DNA of 64,000 bases from Streptomyces sp. TLI_235 (GTDB taxonomy: Bacteria > Actinomycetota > Actinomycetes > Streptomycetales > Streptomycetaceae): the NCBI GenBank assembly GCA_002300355.1, contig NSGV01000006.1, positions 33,096-97,095 of the forward strand, in the 5' to 3' direction. Of the stretch, positions 25,711-34,391 are shown in pieces. The first letter of the stretch is position 1. Every line of letters begins with the position of its first letter. Position numbers and translations under genes: made by a program. The notes below the pieces were generated by a model. The model searched no databases, was not told the DNA's origin, and worked only from the letters and a program-made list of their open reading frames with translations.

Positions 25711-26478
25711 TCAGGCGAGCGGGATGTCGTACTCGAAGGTCAGGTAGTGCGCGGGGGCCAGGGTGGTGGTCACCTCGACCACCCGGCCGTCCCGGACACG
25801 GCCGGCGTGGACGATGTCCGTCACTGTGCGCTCGGGGCTGATCTCCAGCAGCGCGGCCTCCACCTCGGTGGGGAGCCTGCTGGGGATGATGCGCTCCTGG
25901 GCAGCCGTTTGCTTGTAGCCCAGGTCGGCGAGGGCGGTCTTGATGCCGCCCGTGATGACGGCGCTCGGCTCTTCCAGTACAGAACCCGCAGCGATCTCCA
26001 GCGGGATCCACGAGGCGTTGATGCGGACCGGGATGCCGCTGGCGAGCAGGCGTCGGCGCCGGACCAGGCAGTTGACCTCGCCGCGCGGCACACCCAGGGT
26101 GTCGGCGATATCGGCCGGCGGCTCGGCGTGTTCGACGGTGATCTCGTGGCTGGGCTCGAGGCCGAGCGCCTTGACCTCCGCATCGAAGGCGCCGCGGGCG
26201 CCGTCGTGTTCCCGAGCGGCCCGCGAGTAGCGGGCAGCGGAGTGGACCATCGGAGGCAGCCAGGTGACCACCGTGCCCCGGCCCTGCTGGGGCCGCACCA
26301 TGCCCTCGGCCGCAAGCAGGCCGAGAGCCCGGTTGGCGAGGCTGCGCGACGCGCCGTACTGCCTGGCCAGCTCGGACTCCGGGGGCAGCAGGGAGGCCGG
26401 CGGGTAGACGCCGGCCAGGATCTCCCTTCGGATGGCGGCCGCGATCTCGCGGTAGCCGGTCTTCGGCTGGGGCTCCAT
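25711..26478 (-). CDS. GntR-family repressor with UTRA domain
   Basis: A 255-residue protein. The winged helix MEPQPKTGYREIAAAIRREI, LPPESELARQYGASRSLANR and GRGTVVTWLPP is followed by a UTRA domain (LGVPRGEVNCLVRRRRLLAS, LTFEYDIPLA). GntR/UTRA proteins such as KorSA control transfer genes of actinomycete integrative elements. Here the two operators at 26524 and 26584 lie between this gene and the divergent transfer-region ORFs, so both directions may be controlled. It heads the operon with the decarboxylase. Confidence 0.88.
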   Translation of the reverse strand: MEPQPKTGYREIAAAIRREILAGVYPPASLLPPESELARQYGASRSLANRALGLLAAEGMVRPQQGRGTVVTWLPPMVHSAARYSRAAREHDGARGAFDAEVKALGLEPSHEITVEHAEPPADIADTLGVPRGEVNCLVRRRRLLASGIPVRINASWIPLEIAAGSVLEEPSAVITGGIKTALADLGYKQTAAQERIIPSRLPTEVEAALLEISPERTVTDIVHAGRVRDGRVVEVTTTLAPAHYLTFEYDIPLA

Positions 26479-26523
26479 GGTCTCCTCCTTGTCGGATCAA
26501 GCTGTGCGTCATCGTAGCGCAGC

Positions 26524-26601
26524 ATGCCAAATGTTTGGCATCTGTTGACGGCAGGCCGACCGCCGATCCATGCTGGAAGAGAAATGACAAACGTTTGGCA
26601 T
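26524..26601. promoter_or_regulatory. pair of 18-bp operators, 60 bp apart
   Basis: ATGCCAAATGTTTGGCAT (26524-26541) and ATGACAAACGTTTGGCAT (26584-26601) share half-sites TTTGGCAT exactly and are centred 60 bp apart, near six helical turns. They lie between the GntR gene (start 26478) and the divergent ORF at 26705. They are probably bound by the GntR protein, with possible looping. Confidence 0.75.
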
Positions 26602-26704
26602 CTGTCGAGGGTGCTGAACCGTCGCTTGCTGAACGCACACGGCCCCGGCGGTGCAACGCCGGGGCCCCTTCGGACCACGCCTCAACGCAGTGAGGAGATC
26701 CGCA

Positions 26705-26935
26705 ATGCGCAAGTCTTTTGCCAGCCCAACGCCCCCGCGCTCCACGTCCGAGACCTTCCGGACCGTTCCCCTGCAGGTCCAACACAAGGGCAACACCCTC
26801 GCACAGGTCGCACGGGAGCTGGCCGCTCCGGCCCCGGCCACCGGCGAGGACACCGCGAGGACGCCTTCGGGGCCGGAAGGCACCCCGTCACCGCCGGCCG
26901 GACCGGCCGGGCGCACTCGATGTGCCTGCAGCTAG
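26705..26935 (+). CDS. 76-residue transfer-region hypothetical protein
   Basis: Starts at ATG 26705 with GAGGAG 6 nt upstream. The N-terminal part (SETFRTVPLQVQHKGNTLAQ) is natural-looking; the C-terminal part is Pro/Ala-rich and ends in RTRCACS. It is the first ORF after the GntR operators and may be the first gene of the transfer operon. No family recognised. Confidence 0.55.
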   Translation: MRKSFASPTPPRSTSETFRTVPLQVQHKGNTLAQVARELAAPAPATGEDTARTPSGPEGTPSPPAGPAGRTRCACS

Positions 26936-26948
26936 CAGGGCACTGACG

Positions 26949-27329
26949 ATGTCCCAGCCGCTCGACATGGCGAACATCGCAGCATTGAACGCGATGACCA
27001 AGACCCACATGCGGGCCGCCGCCGAGGCATCCGCGGCCGCCGAGTGGGCCCACCGGCAGGCGGAGCAACTCCGCCGGCAGCAGGCCCAGCGGGCGGGAGG
27101 CCAATGGGCGCCCGCACCTCCGACTCCGTTTCCCGGCAGGGCGGTTGCCTCCCCTACGGCCCGACCGAGACGCGGCGCACCACCGGACAGTGCCCGGGTC
27201 TCGCCACCAGAGGCGAAGACGACGGCCGCCGCAGGCCAAACCCGAATCCCGGCCCCGGGCACGTCAACCGCTTGCGCTGGAGGGGCCGACCATGGCGACC
27301 GCCACCGTCCGACTCGCCAACCAGGCTGA
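26949..27329 (+). CDS. 126-residue Ala/Pro-rich hypothetical protein
   Basis: ATG 26949 follows the previous stop by 13 bp. The first 50 residues form a probable amphipathic helix (MANIAALNAMTKTHMRAAAE, WAHRQAEQLRRQQAQRA); the rest is Pro/Arg-rich and overlaps the next small gene by 38 bp. It may end earlier in life or be extended by an indel. No known family. Confidence 0.45.
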   Translation: MSQPLDMANIAALNAMTKTHMRAAAEASAAAEWAHRQAEQLRRQQAQRAGGQWAPAPPTPFPGRAVASPTARPRRGAPPDSARVSPPEAKTTAAAGQTRIPAPGTSTACAGGADHGDRHRPTRQPG

Positions 27330-27417
27330 CGAGGCTCTGTGTCGGGCCCGCGAGGTCCAGAAGCAGATCGAGGCACGCAAGGCCGTCGGCGGCGCCGGAG
27401 CCACCTCGGGCAAGTAG
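27292..27417 (+). CDS. 41-residue hypothetical protein
   Basis: ATG 27292 follows a CTGGAGGGG ribosome-binding site. The product is a single charged helix (LANQADEALCRAREVQKQIE) with a Gly/Ala tail. It lies in the run of small transfer-region ORFs. Confidence 0.5.
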   Translation: MATATVRLANQADEALCRAREVQKQIEARKAVGGAGATSGK

Positions 27418-27536
27418 CCCCCTTCTCCCGCCGCTTGCATCGCCCCGCCTACCCCTCCGAGCTTCCATGTCATGCCTACGCCCAGTTTGTTTCTAAGGGC
27501 CCCCACCAGTCCTGCCCCGACCGAAAGGCCCCGCAC

Positions 27537-27671
27537 ATGCCCATCGGCCACGTCTTCTTCGCGTTCTTCGCCACCAGCGCGGCCACGAGCCTGTGGCTGC
27601 TGCTGGCAATGGCCGCGGAGACCTACCTCATCCCGCCCTGTCTCGACCGCTTGGAGGCCCGCGATGCGTGA
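27537..27671 (+). CDS. 44-residue membrane peptide
   Basis: ATG 27537 with GAAAGG upstream. The product is mostly one hydrophobic segment (GHVFFAFFATSAATSLWLLL) followed by a short charged tail. Such small Spd-like peptides are common in streptomycete plasmid transfer operons, where Spd proteins aid intramycelial spread; homology is not claimed. Confidence 0.55.
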   Translation: MPIGHVFFAFFATSAATSLWLLLAMAAETYLIPPCLDRLEARDA

Positions 27672-27707
27672 GCTCACCGCCCGGGCGCGGGGTGCGGAAG
27701 TGACCCG

Positions 27708-28271
27708 GTGACCATCACTCCCGACACCCCGCCCCACCCCCCGCACGACCCCGACCGCCCTGAGCCGGTGGACGACTTCTGGACCAAGCCCCGCCCCGAC
27801 CCCGCCGGCCGCGGTGACGGGCTGGCGGAGCTGGCGCAGGAGTTGCGCCATGCCCGCCTGGACGCTGCGATCCCGCACAAGGCGGACGACGCGGACCACC
27901 TGATCGACTGGCCGCGAGTCCGCCGCGCCGCAACCCGCCTCAAGCACGCGGCACAGTTGCGGCCGAACATGGCCGCGATCGGTGCCGCCCTGATCGCCCC
28001 GGCCTGGCTGTGGCGCCACGTGGTCGAGCAGTGCTCCACCGGCTTCGCCCCGGCCGCCGACACTGCCGACCCGGGCTTGTGCCTCAGCCTGATGGCCCTG
28101 GCCGGCGTCCTGGTCGCCGGACGACGCCGCCCGGTCGGCAAGGGGCTGCGCCCCATCGCGCGGCTGGCCGCCTGGTCCATCGTGATCGGCACCCTCGCCC
28201 ACCCGCCCGCGGCCGCCTGGGCGGCGGCACTCGCCCAGGGCTTCGGCCACTGGCTGATCGGCCTGGCGTGA
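27708..28271 (+). CDS. Spd-like membrane protein
   Basis: A 187-residue protein from GTG 27708. A Pro/Asp-rich cytoplasmic N-terminus of about 80 residues is followed by three or four hydrophobic segments (MAAIGAALIAPAWLWRHVV, LCLSLMALAGVLVAG, LAAWSIVIGTLA). Its TGA overlaps the GTG of the next gene, so they are coupled. Position before a TraB-type translocase suggests a role in plasmid spread; no direct homology evidence. Confidence 0.65.
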   Translation: MTITPDTPPHPPHDPDRPEPVDDFWTKPRPDPAGRGDGLAELAQELRHARLDAAIPHKADDADHLIDWPRVRRAATRLKHAAQLRPNMAAIGAALIAPAWLWRHVVEQCSTGFAPAADTADPGLCLSLMALAGVLVAGRRRPVGKGLRPIARLAAWSIVIGTLAHPPAAAWAAALAQGFGHWLIGLA

Positions 28272-28453
28272 TCGCCGCCCTGCTCTTCACCGCCGTCCGG
28301 TCCGTGGCGATCGCCGTCGCCACTGCCCGCGCGCCGGTACCGATCCGTTGCCGACTGCTGCGCCGCCTCCAAGAGGCGGTGCTCGCCGCCGTGAGGTCCA
28401 CGGCGGCCGTCCCGATCATCTCTCCCTACCTCGGAGTTGTCCCGTGGGTCTGA
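28268..28453 (+). CDS. 61-residue membrane protein
   Basis: GTG 28268 overlaps the preceding stop (GTGA). The product is a small hydrophobic protein with Arg-rich loops (LLFTAVRSVAIAVATARAPV). It overlaps the next gene by 10 bp. Tight coupling with both neighbours is the main support. Confidence 0.55.
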   Translation: MIAALLFTAVRSVAIAVATARAPVPIRCRLLRRLQEAVLAAVRSTAAVPIISPYLGVVPWV

Positions 28454-28968
28454 CCGCCATCGAGTTCACACACACCGTCACCCTCGCCGGATCCGGATTC
28501 GGCTTCCTGCTGGTCGTTGGCGTCTTCGGGTTCCTGTACTTCAAGAACGGCCGCAGGTTCAAGGCCCTCAAGAAGAAGAAGTACCTGTTGCCGTTCGGCA
28601 TCGGCGTGGTCGTCATGGTCCTGGCGTCCTCGTGCGCCGGCGGCCTGCTCGGCAGGATCTCCGGCTTCACCACCGGCGCGGGCAACCAGGGCGGCGCCCT
28701 GGTGAGCCGGGGAATGGTCGGCGGCAACGGCGCCGTGGACGTCGCCCAGCACGCCCGCCTCACCTACTCGGGCTCCTGGATCGCCCTGGCGATCGTGCTC
28801 CTCGCCAGCTTCTTCCTGTGGTTCGCCAAGAACTGGGGCGAACGGCTACTGCTCGCATCCGGCGCCGTCGTCGGCTCCACCTGGGGCCTGACCATCTCGC
28901 TCGGAGGCATCGCCACCTTCTCCGGCATCCCGCTCGCCAACTGGCTCGGCTCCCTGCTCATCGGCTGA
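28444..28968 (+). CDS. Spd-like multi-pass membrane protein
   Basis: A 174-residue protein from GTG 28444. It has about four membrane helices (GFGFLLVVGVFGFLYF, LPFGIGVVVMVLAS, WIALAIVLLASFFLW, LLLASGAVVGSTWGLTIS) and a basic loop FKALKKKK. Lys codons are unusually frequent for the region. It lies directly before the TraB/FtsK gene and probably works with it at the hyphal membrane. Confidence 0.65.
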   Translation: MGLTAIEFTHTVTLAGSGFGFLLVVGVFGFLYFKNGRRFKALKKKKYLLPFGIGVVVMVLASSCAGGLLGRISGFTTGAGNQGGALVSRGMVGGNGAVDVAQHARLTYSGSWIALAIVLLASFFLWFAKNWGERLLLASGAVVGSTWGLTISLGGIATFSGIPLANWLGSLLIG

Positions 28969-29080
28969 CCGGGACCGCGACGAGCGCCCCGGCCCCGTCC
29001 CGCCCGCGCCTCCGGCGTGGCGGCGCGCCGGGACGTCCCCCGACCGAAACCCACCCTCACCCCAGACCGGAGACCGTTCA

Positions 29081-31300
29081 TTGCACACCGACACCGAGGC
29101 CGGTCCGGCACCCAACGCGGGGGCCCGCCTGCCTGCCCAGCGCACCCCCAACGACCCCACCCCTGCGGACAACACCACCTCCGACACCAGCGGTGCCCAC
29201 GCCACTGACACCCTGGACAGCGCGGATGGCGACGCGCAGGGCAAGACGCCGAGCCGCCTCGGCATGTGGTTCACCGCCCAGGCCGCCAGGACCGCCACCG
29301 GCGCCCGCTCCATCGGCGCCGTCCTCGTGCACTGGGCGTCGACCGGCGACCAGGGCAACGAGGAGATCCGCCGCCGACTGGTCCTCGCCCAGCTGGAGGC
29401 CCACACCGAACGCCGCGACGAAGCACAGGCCACGCTCGCCACCGCCGCCAAGAAGGTCGTGCGCCTGGAGGAGGACGCCGTCGACGGCCTCACGCAGGCG
29501 CAGCGCCGGCAGCTCGTCCTGGGCCGGGAGACCGTCCGCCGCCTGGAGAAGACCCTCAAGGACCTCCGCAAGGCCCAGTTCCTCCCGGTGCAGCCCACCG
29601 ACCGTCAGATCGACCGCGCCCGAGGCTTCGCAAAGCTGCGCCGCGGAGCGCTGCTCGTCACGGTCTCCATCGCCACCGTCCTGCTCGCGGTCCACCGGCC
29701 GCAGGCCGGACTTCTCGGTCTGCTCGCTGCGACCGGGCTCGCCTGGTGGACCGGCGATCACCCACCACGCCTGATGCAGCGCCCGGTGCCGGAGGAACTG
29801 CTGCTGCCCGAACTCGCCCTGCCCACTCGTGTCGCCGGCCCGGCCGACACCGAGCCAGCGGAGGCCGAGAACGAGCCGCCGTTCTCGATCCATGACGCCG
29901 CCGACGCCGAGACGGCGGCCGAGTGCGTCCGGCGGGCGCTGGCCGCGGAGGGCCTGGCGATCGGCGAGATCACCGGTGTGAGCCCGGAGCGGTGGGGCTG
30001 GCGGACGGTCGCCCGTCTGAGCAAGGGCAAGCCGGGCGACCTGGTAGCGAAGCTGCCAAACCTGGATGTGCGGCTCGGCGTGCGGCAGGGCGGCGTGATG
30101 GCCCAGCCGCAGAAGGAGGCCGCCGCCTCCGTGGTCCTGCGGATCATCACCTCGAACGCGTTCGACCCCATGCCGCCCCACCCCGTGTACGCGCCGCGCT
30201 CCAACACCGTCAAGAAGCCGATGACGCTGGGGCCTTCGATGGACGGTGTCCCCACCCAGATCACCCTCGCCGGACAGAACATCCTGATCGTCGCCTCCCC
30301 CGGCGGCGGCAAGTCCGCGATCATCCGCAGCCTTGTCGACTACGTCACGAGCTGCACCGACGCCTTCGTCTGGGACATCGACCCAACCGGCCGCGGTCTC
30401 GGCCCGCTGCGCCGCCTCGCCGACCGCCGGGCCTACACCGAGAAGGACATCGACGAAGCCCTGGACGACGCGATCGCCTATGCCAAGGCGCGCGCCGAGC
30501 TGATGGGCGACGACGTCGACAACTGGCCCGTCACCGATACGTCGCCGGCGGGGTTCGTGTTCGTCGACGAGCATCCGCAGCTGACATCCAAACAGAAGGC
30601 AAAGGTCATCGCCCTGATGCGGATCGGCCGCAAGGCCCGATTCACCGTGGCGCTGGCCTCGCAGGACGCCACCGCCGACGTGGTCGGCGACGCGGTCGCC
30701 GACGCATTCGGTATCCGGATCATGCTGCCGTGCCGCAGGGCGGACGTACCGCTGGTCGTCGGCTCCGACACGGCGATCTCTGAGGGATGGATGCCGCACC
30801 GGCTCACCCCGTCCCCCGGCGACTGGGACCTCGCGGACGCAGGCTGCTTCTACATCGTCGCCCCGGGACTGGCCGACCCGATCCTGCGTAAGGCCACCTT
30901 CATGACCGCCGACGACGCCAAGCGGCGGGCCGGCGAGCGCTTCGCCGCCGGCCTCGCCACCGTCGACCCGGCCACGGTCGGCGGTCAGGTGGCGACCGAC
31001 CTGCCGGAACCACCGGCCGTGCTCACCGTCCTGCGCGAAGCCTTCGCTGCCGAGGATGGCGCCACCTGCCTTCCCCTCGGCCGACTCCACCCGCACCTGG
31101 CGGCGGCCGATCCGGCACGGTGGGACCGCTGGCAGGACAAGGCCGAACAGGACCGGCTGCGGGAGATCGGCAAGGCCCTCGCCACCGATCTGCGCCGCGC
31201 AGAGGTCGACCTGTCCACGGTGCGCCTGGACGACCTCGACGGCAGCCCGCGCGGGATCCGCCTGGACGATCTCAAGGCGGTTCTCCGGCACTACGCGTGA
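29081..31300 (+). CDS. FtsK/SpoIIIE-type conjugative DNA translocase (TraB-like)
   Basis: A 739-residue protein starting at TTG 29081 with CCGGAGA upstream. After an acidic N-terminus and a helical region, two membrane helices lie at about 187-222. The motor domain has Walker A ASPGGGKS (405-412) and Walker B GFVFVDEH (491-498), followed by GRKARFTVALASQDAT. Streptomycete TraB proteins form hexamers that pump double-stranded plasmid DNA between mycelia, recognising short repeats with a C-terminal winged helix. The C-terminus here (RLDDLDGSPRGIRLDDLKAV) may serve that. Gene order after Spd-like genes supports the role. Confidence 0.88.
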   Translation: MHTDTEAGPAPNAGARLPAQRTPNDPTPADNTTSDTSGAHATDTLDSADGDAQGKTPSRLGMWFTAQAARTATGARSIGAVLVHWASTGDQGNEEIRRRLVLAQLEAHTERRDEAQATLATAAKKVVRLEEDAVDGLTQAQRRQLVLGRETVRRLEKTLKDLRKAQFLPVQPTDRQIDRARGFAKLRRGALLVTVSIATVLLAVHRPQAGLLGLLAATGLAWWTGDHPPRLMQRPVPEELLLPELALPTRVAGPADTEPAEAENEPPFSIHDAADAETAAECVRRALAAEGLAIGEITGVSPERWGWRTVARLSKGKPGDLVAKLPNLDVRLGVRQGGVMAQPQKEAAASVVLRIITSNAFDPMPPHPVYAPRSNTVKKPMTLGPSMDGVPTQITLAGQNILIVASPGGGKSAIIRSLVDYVTSCTDAFVWDIDPTGRGLGPLRRLADRRAYTEKDIDEALDDAIAYAKARAELMGDDVDNWPVTDTSPAGFVFVDEHPQLTSKQKAKVIALMRIGRKARFTVALASQDATADVVGDAVADAFGIRIMLPCRRADVPLVVGSDTAISEGWMPHRLTPSPGDWDLADAGCFYIVAPGLADPILRKATFMTADDAKRRAGERFAAGLATVDPATVGGQVATDLPEPPAVLTVLREAFAAEDGATCLPLGRLHPHLAAADPARWDRWQDKAEQDRLREIGKALATDLRRAEVDLSTVRLDDLDGSPRGIRLDDLKAVLRHYA

Positions 31301-31569
31301 TCGGCCGGCACCCAATCCCGATCGGCCTGTGATCGGCCCAAGGCCTCGCCCAGACCGATCGCTGAGCCCGCCGAGCCGATCGGAAACCAATCAGAAAGCC
31401 GATTCTGACCTGCGGAAACCATTCCACCCGATGAGACCCCCCCCCACCCCCTCGTGCCCCCTGTCGAAGCCAATTTCCCCCCACCCCTGCAGCCGTCCGG
31501 CGCCGCCGGGTGGCACCGACCACCCAAGCCACCACCCACTGTGACCGAGCCAGACAGGAGCCTCCTGCC

Positions 31570-33705
31570 ATGACCCCGGCCCGCACCACCCCCCGACGCA
31601 CTCGAACCCTCTCCAAGAAGTCCACCGTCAAGGCTCCTGCTGCGGTGCCCGTGCCCCGCCCGCACACCGCCCAGCAGACCCCCGTCGGCGAGCAGACCGC
31701 CGCTGTGCTCCAGCTGGCCGCCGACCCCGCGCTCGCCGATGCTGCCGACCGTACGGCTGACGTCCTCACCCTCGCTGAGGACCAGGCGCTCGCCGTGCTG
31801 GAGCGCACCGTCGAGACCGCCGACCGCAAGCAAACCCCCGCCGAGCGATGGGCGGGCGAGACCGACCGGGCACGCCGAGAGAAGACCGACACGGCAGCCC
31901 ACACGCAGGCCGACGCCCTGATCAAGGACGCCACCGCCCACACCGGGGCGCTGCTCGCCGGCGCTGGGGAGCGCGCCACCGCCGTCCGTGACCGGGCAGA
32001 GCAGGAGGCCGGGCAGAGCGACTCCGCCGCCGAGACCCGGGCCCTGGCGCTCGCGGGCGACGTCACCGCCACCGCCGAAAAGCAGGCCTCCGAGGCGCTC
32101 GCCGGCGCCAACAACCAGGTCACGAAGGTGCTCACCAGTGCTGAACGCGACGCCGAGATCCTCCGGCGGCAGGCCGCCCACGACCTCGCCGACATCCAGG
32201 AGCAGGTCGCCGACGCCCGCCTCACCCTGCAGCACACCCGCAGCCGCGCGGTGGCCGACCGCGAGCAGGCCGAGCAGGACCTGACCGGCATGCGGGAACT
32301 CGCGGCGAAGGTCCAGCGGGACGCCACCTCAGCCGCCGACCGCACCCTGACAGACGCCCGGGTCGAAGCCGAGCAGATCCGCATCCGAGCCGCCCAAACC
32401 GCCCGGGAGATCCTCCGGACCGCGAAGGAACAGGCCGACCAGGCCCGCATCGAAGCCGAGGAAGCGGCCAGCCGTCTGACCGAGACCGCCCGCGCCGAGG
32501 CCGACGGCATCCGCGAGGAGGCCGCACGGCAGACCGCCGACCTGCGCGAGCGCGGCCAGGAGGCCGTCCGGCGGCTGCGCGAGGAAGCCGAGCAGACACT
32601 CGCGGAGCAGGCGCGGCTCGCCAAAGCTGCCCGTGAACGGGCCGATGCGGAGGCCGAACGGATCGTCAACCTCGCCGACGGGCATGCCGCGACGGTCACC
32701 GCCGAGGCCGACAAGGCTGTCTGCGCAGCCCAGGAGCAGGTGAGCGAGGCCGAGGATCGGCTGAAGGCGCTGCGTGCCGAGCAGGCCCGCAAGGAGGCGG
32801 CCGAGGCCGCACGCCGCCAGAGCCGACAGCGGAGGGTGTGGCGCTGGTGGCAGCGGATGATCCCCAGGCTCCTGCCCCGGATCGCCCTGTGGGCAGGCGT
32901 CGCCTACACCGCACACGGCGAGCACGCCTTGGCGGTGATGGCCGGCGCCGACGACATGCTGGCGTGGCTGCTGGCAGTGTGCGTCGACGTATGGGTGATC
33001 GCCTCCACCCGCGCCAAGGCCCGCCAGGAAATCATTGTCTCCCTGGCCGTCATGCTGTTCTGCCAGATCGCCGCGCTGCTCGCAGAACTACACATCCTCG
33101 GCGTCCACCAGAACCCTCACGGACAGTGGCGGGTGCAATGGGGGCTCGCAGTGCCCCTCGCCATGGTCGTCCCGGTCGTTATCTGGCGCGTCCACGCGCT
33201 CATGGACCACAGCGGCGACGCTCACGACGAGCACCCGGCGCCCACCGGCGTCCCGGACGCGCCTACCGACACCACGGTCGTCGCTCACGAGGACACCGAG
33301 CCGCGCCCGCCGCACGGCGGCCACCCGGCGCCGTCTGCCCACGACACCCAGCCGAGTGTGGCCGACGCTCGCGGCGCGCGCTCACCCGAGCGGGAGATCA
33401 CCGCAGGTGGCGGGACAAGTAGCGCTCGCCGCGCGCTCCCGGCGGGTGCGGGCGCCCAGGCTGGCGCTCACGACCGGGCACTGTTGAGCGATGCCGCGCT
33501 CATGTACGCGCGCAAGGCGTGCGTCCGCCCCCTGTACGACGCTCTCGGCCGCCGCCCGCGCGCGGCCGAGATCCACACCGTGCTCACCGAGCGCGGCCTA
33601 CTCACAGGCGAGCCCGCCCAGACCCGCTCGACGTGCCAGCGGGTGCGCGAGGCGATCGAGACGGACGAGTCCGGGCTCAAGCCCACCGTTCGCCTGCGTG
33701 ACTGA
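31570..33705 (+). CDS. 711-residue coiled-coil membrane protein of the transfer region
   Basis: ATG 31570 follows AGGAG. Residues about 60-420 form a very long Ala/Glu/Arg-rich coiled coil (repeats such as EAEQIRIRAAQTAREILRTA). Residues 430-547 hold three or four membrane helices (LLAVCVDVWVIAS, EIIVSLAVMLFCQIAALLAE, LAVPLAMVVPVVIW) resembling DUF2637-type segments. The C-terminal 70 residues (PLYDALGRRPRAAEIHTVLT) may form a helical DNA-binding domain. It could tether DNA or the translocase to the membrane; this is inference from architecture and position after traB. Confidence 0.7.
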   Translation: MTPARTTPRRTRTLSKKSTVKAPAAVPVPRPHTAQQTPVGEQTAAVLQLAADPALADAADRTADVLTLAEDQALAVLERTVETADRKQTPAERWAGETDRARREKTDTAAHTQADALIKDATAHTGALLAGAGERATAVRDRAEQEAGQSDSAAETRALALAGDVTATAEKQASEALAGANNQVTKVLTSAERDAEILRRQAAHDLADIQEQVADARLTLQHTRSRAVADREQAEQDLTGMRELAAKVQRDATSAADRTLTDARVEAEQIRIRAAQTAREILRTAKEQADQARIEAEEAASRLTETARAEADGIREEAARQTADLRERGQEAVRRLREEAEQTLAEQARLAKAARERADAEAERIVNLADGHAATVTAEADKAVCAAQEQVSEAEDRLKALRAEQARKEAAEAARRQSRQRRVWRWWQRMIPRLLPRIALWAGVAYTAHGEHALAVMAGADDMLAWLLAVCVDVWVIASTRAKARQEIIVSLAVMLFCQIAALLAELHILGVHQNPHGQWRVQWGLAVPLAMVVPVVIWRVHALMDHSGDAHDEHPAPTGVPDAPTDTTVVAHEDTEPRPPHGGHPAPSAHDTQPSVADARGARSPEREITAGGGTSSARRALPAGAGAQAGAHDRALLSDAALMYARKACVRPLYDALGRRPRAAEIHTVLTERGLLTGEPAQTRSTCQRVREAIETDESGLKPTVRLRD

Positions 33706-33717
33706 GTGCGCGAAAGG

Positions 33718-33746
33718 GTTCCGGGAGTAAGGAAGCACCCCGGAAC
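33718..33746 (+). terminator. hairpin after the transfer operon
   Basis: GTTCCGGG (33718-33725) pairs with CCCGGAAC (33739-33746), 13 bp after the stop of the coiled-coil gene. Confidence 0.5.
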
Positions 33747-33769
33747 TCCTGGCCCGGGCGATCCGTGCC

Positions 33770-33935
33770 CGGCGGGCACTCGGCTCGTGCGATCCGCTCC
33801 CACCTGTGGGAACGACACATCTGCGCGGTCATCCCCCAGCCGGGCAGCCAGACTTCGGCCCCGAGGCCCACACGGAGCGAAACACCGTCGAGCGGTGCAT
33901 CAGCCGCGCGAAGCAGTGGCGCGGTGGGGGGGAGG
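33770..33935 (+). pseudogene. IS5-family transposase fragment
   Basis: Two adjacent frames encode ARAIRSHLWERHICAVIPQP and then DFGPEAHTERNTVERCISRA, KQWRG. This order is the C-terminal part of IS5-group DDE transposases, with the catalytic Glu in ERCISR. A frameshift separates the pieces and both ends are missing. No terminal repeats found. Confidence 0.65.
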
Positions 33936-34391
33936 ACATCGGCATCCTCGCGATCTGCTGCCCCGGCGGCGGCCAACCCCCGCGGGGGCGGGCCCGACGT
34001 GTCGCTGCCGAAGATCACGCCCAGGGCCGAGGAAAGATCTACGCGGGTGCGGGGGCCAACGTGTCCCGTACCTGCGTCCCGGCAAGGATGGCAACTCCCG
34101 ATTCAGCGTGGCGAAGAACAACTCGGCGAGCGCGTTGTCCCAGCACTGACCGGTGCGGCCGACCGACAATCTGACATCGAACTCCGCTGCCAGGAGGGCG
34201 AATTCGCGACTCGTGTATTGGCAGCCGCGATCCGGATGGAACACCACCGGACCGGATGGGCGGCGGTTCGGCAGGCGACCCGAAGCGCGTCGGCGACCAG
34301 TTCGGTGCGCAGGTGGTCGGCGGCGGCCCAGCCGATGACGCGCCGGGAGACGATGTCGATGACGGTGACCAGGTCGAGCCAGCCATCCTAG

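Noticed and set aside
29078..31390. Minus-strand frame opposite the TraB-like gene
   Set aside because: Mirror of the translocase codons; no start signal and no recognisable motif, whereas the plus strand has Walker motifs.
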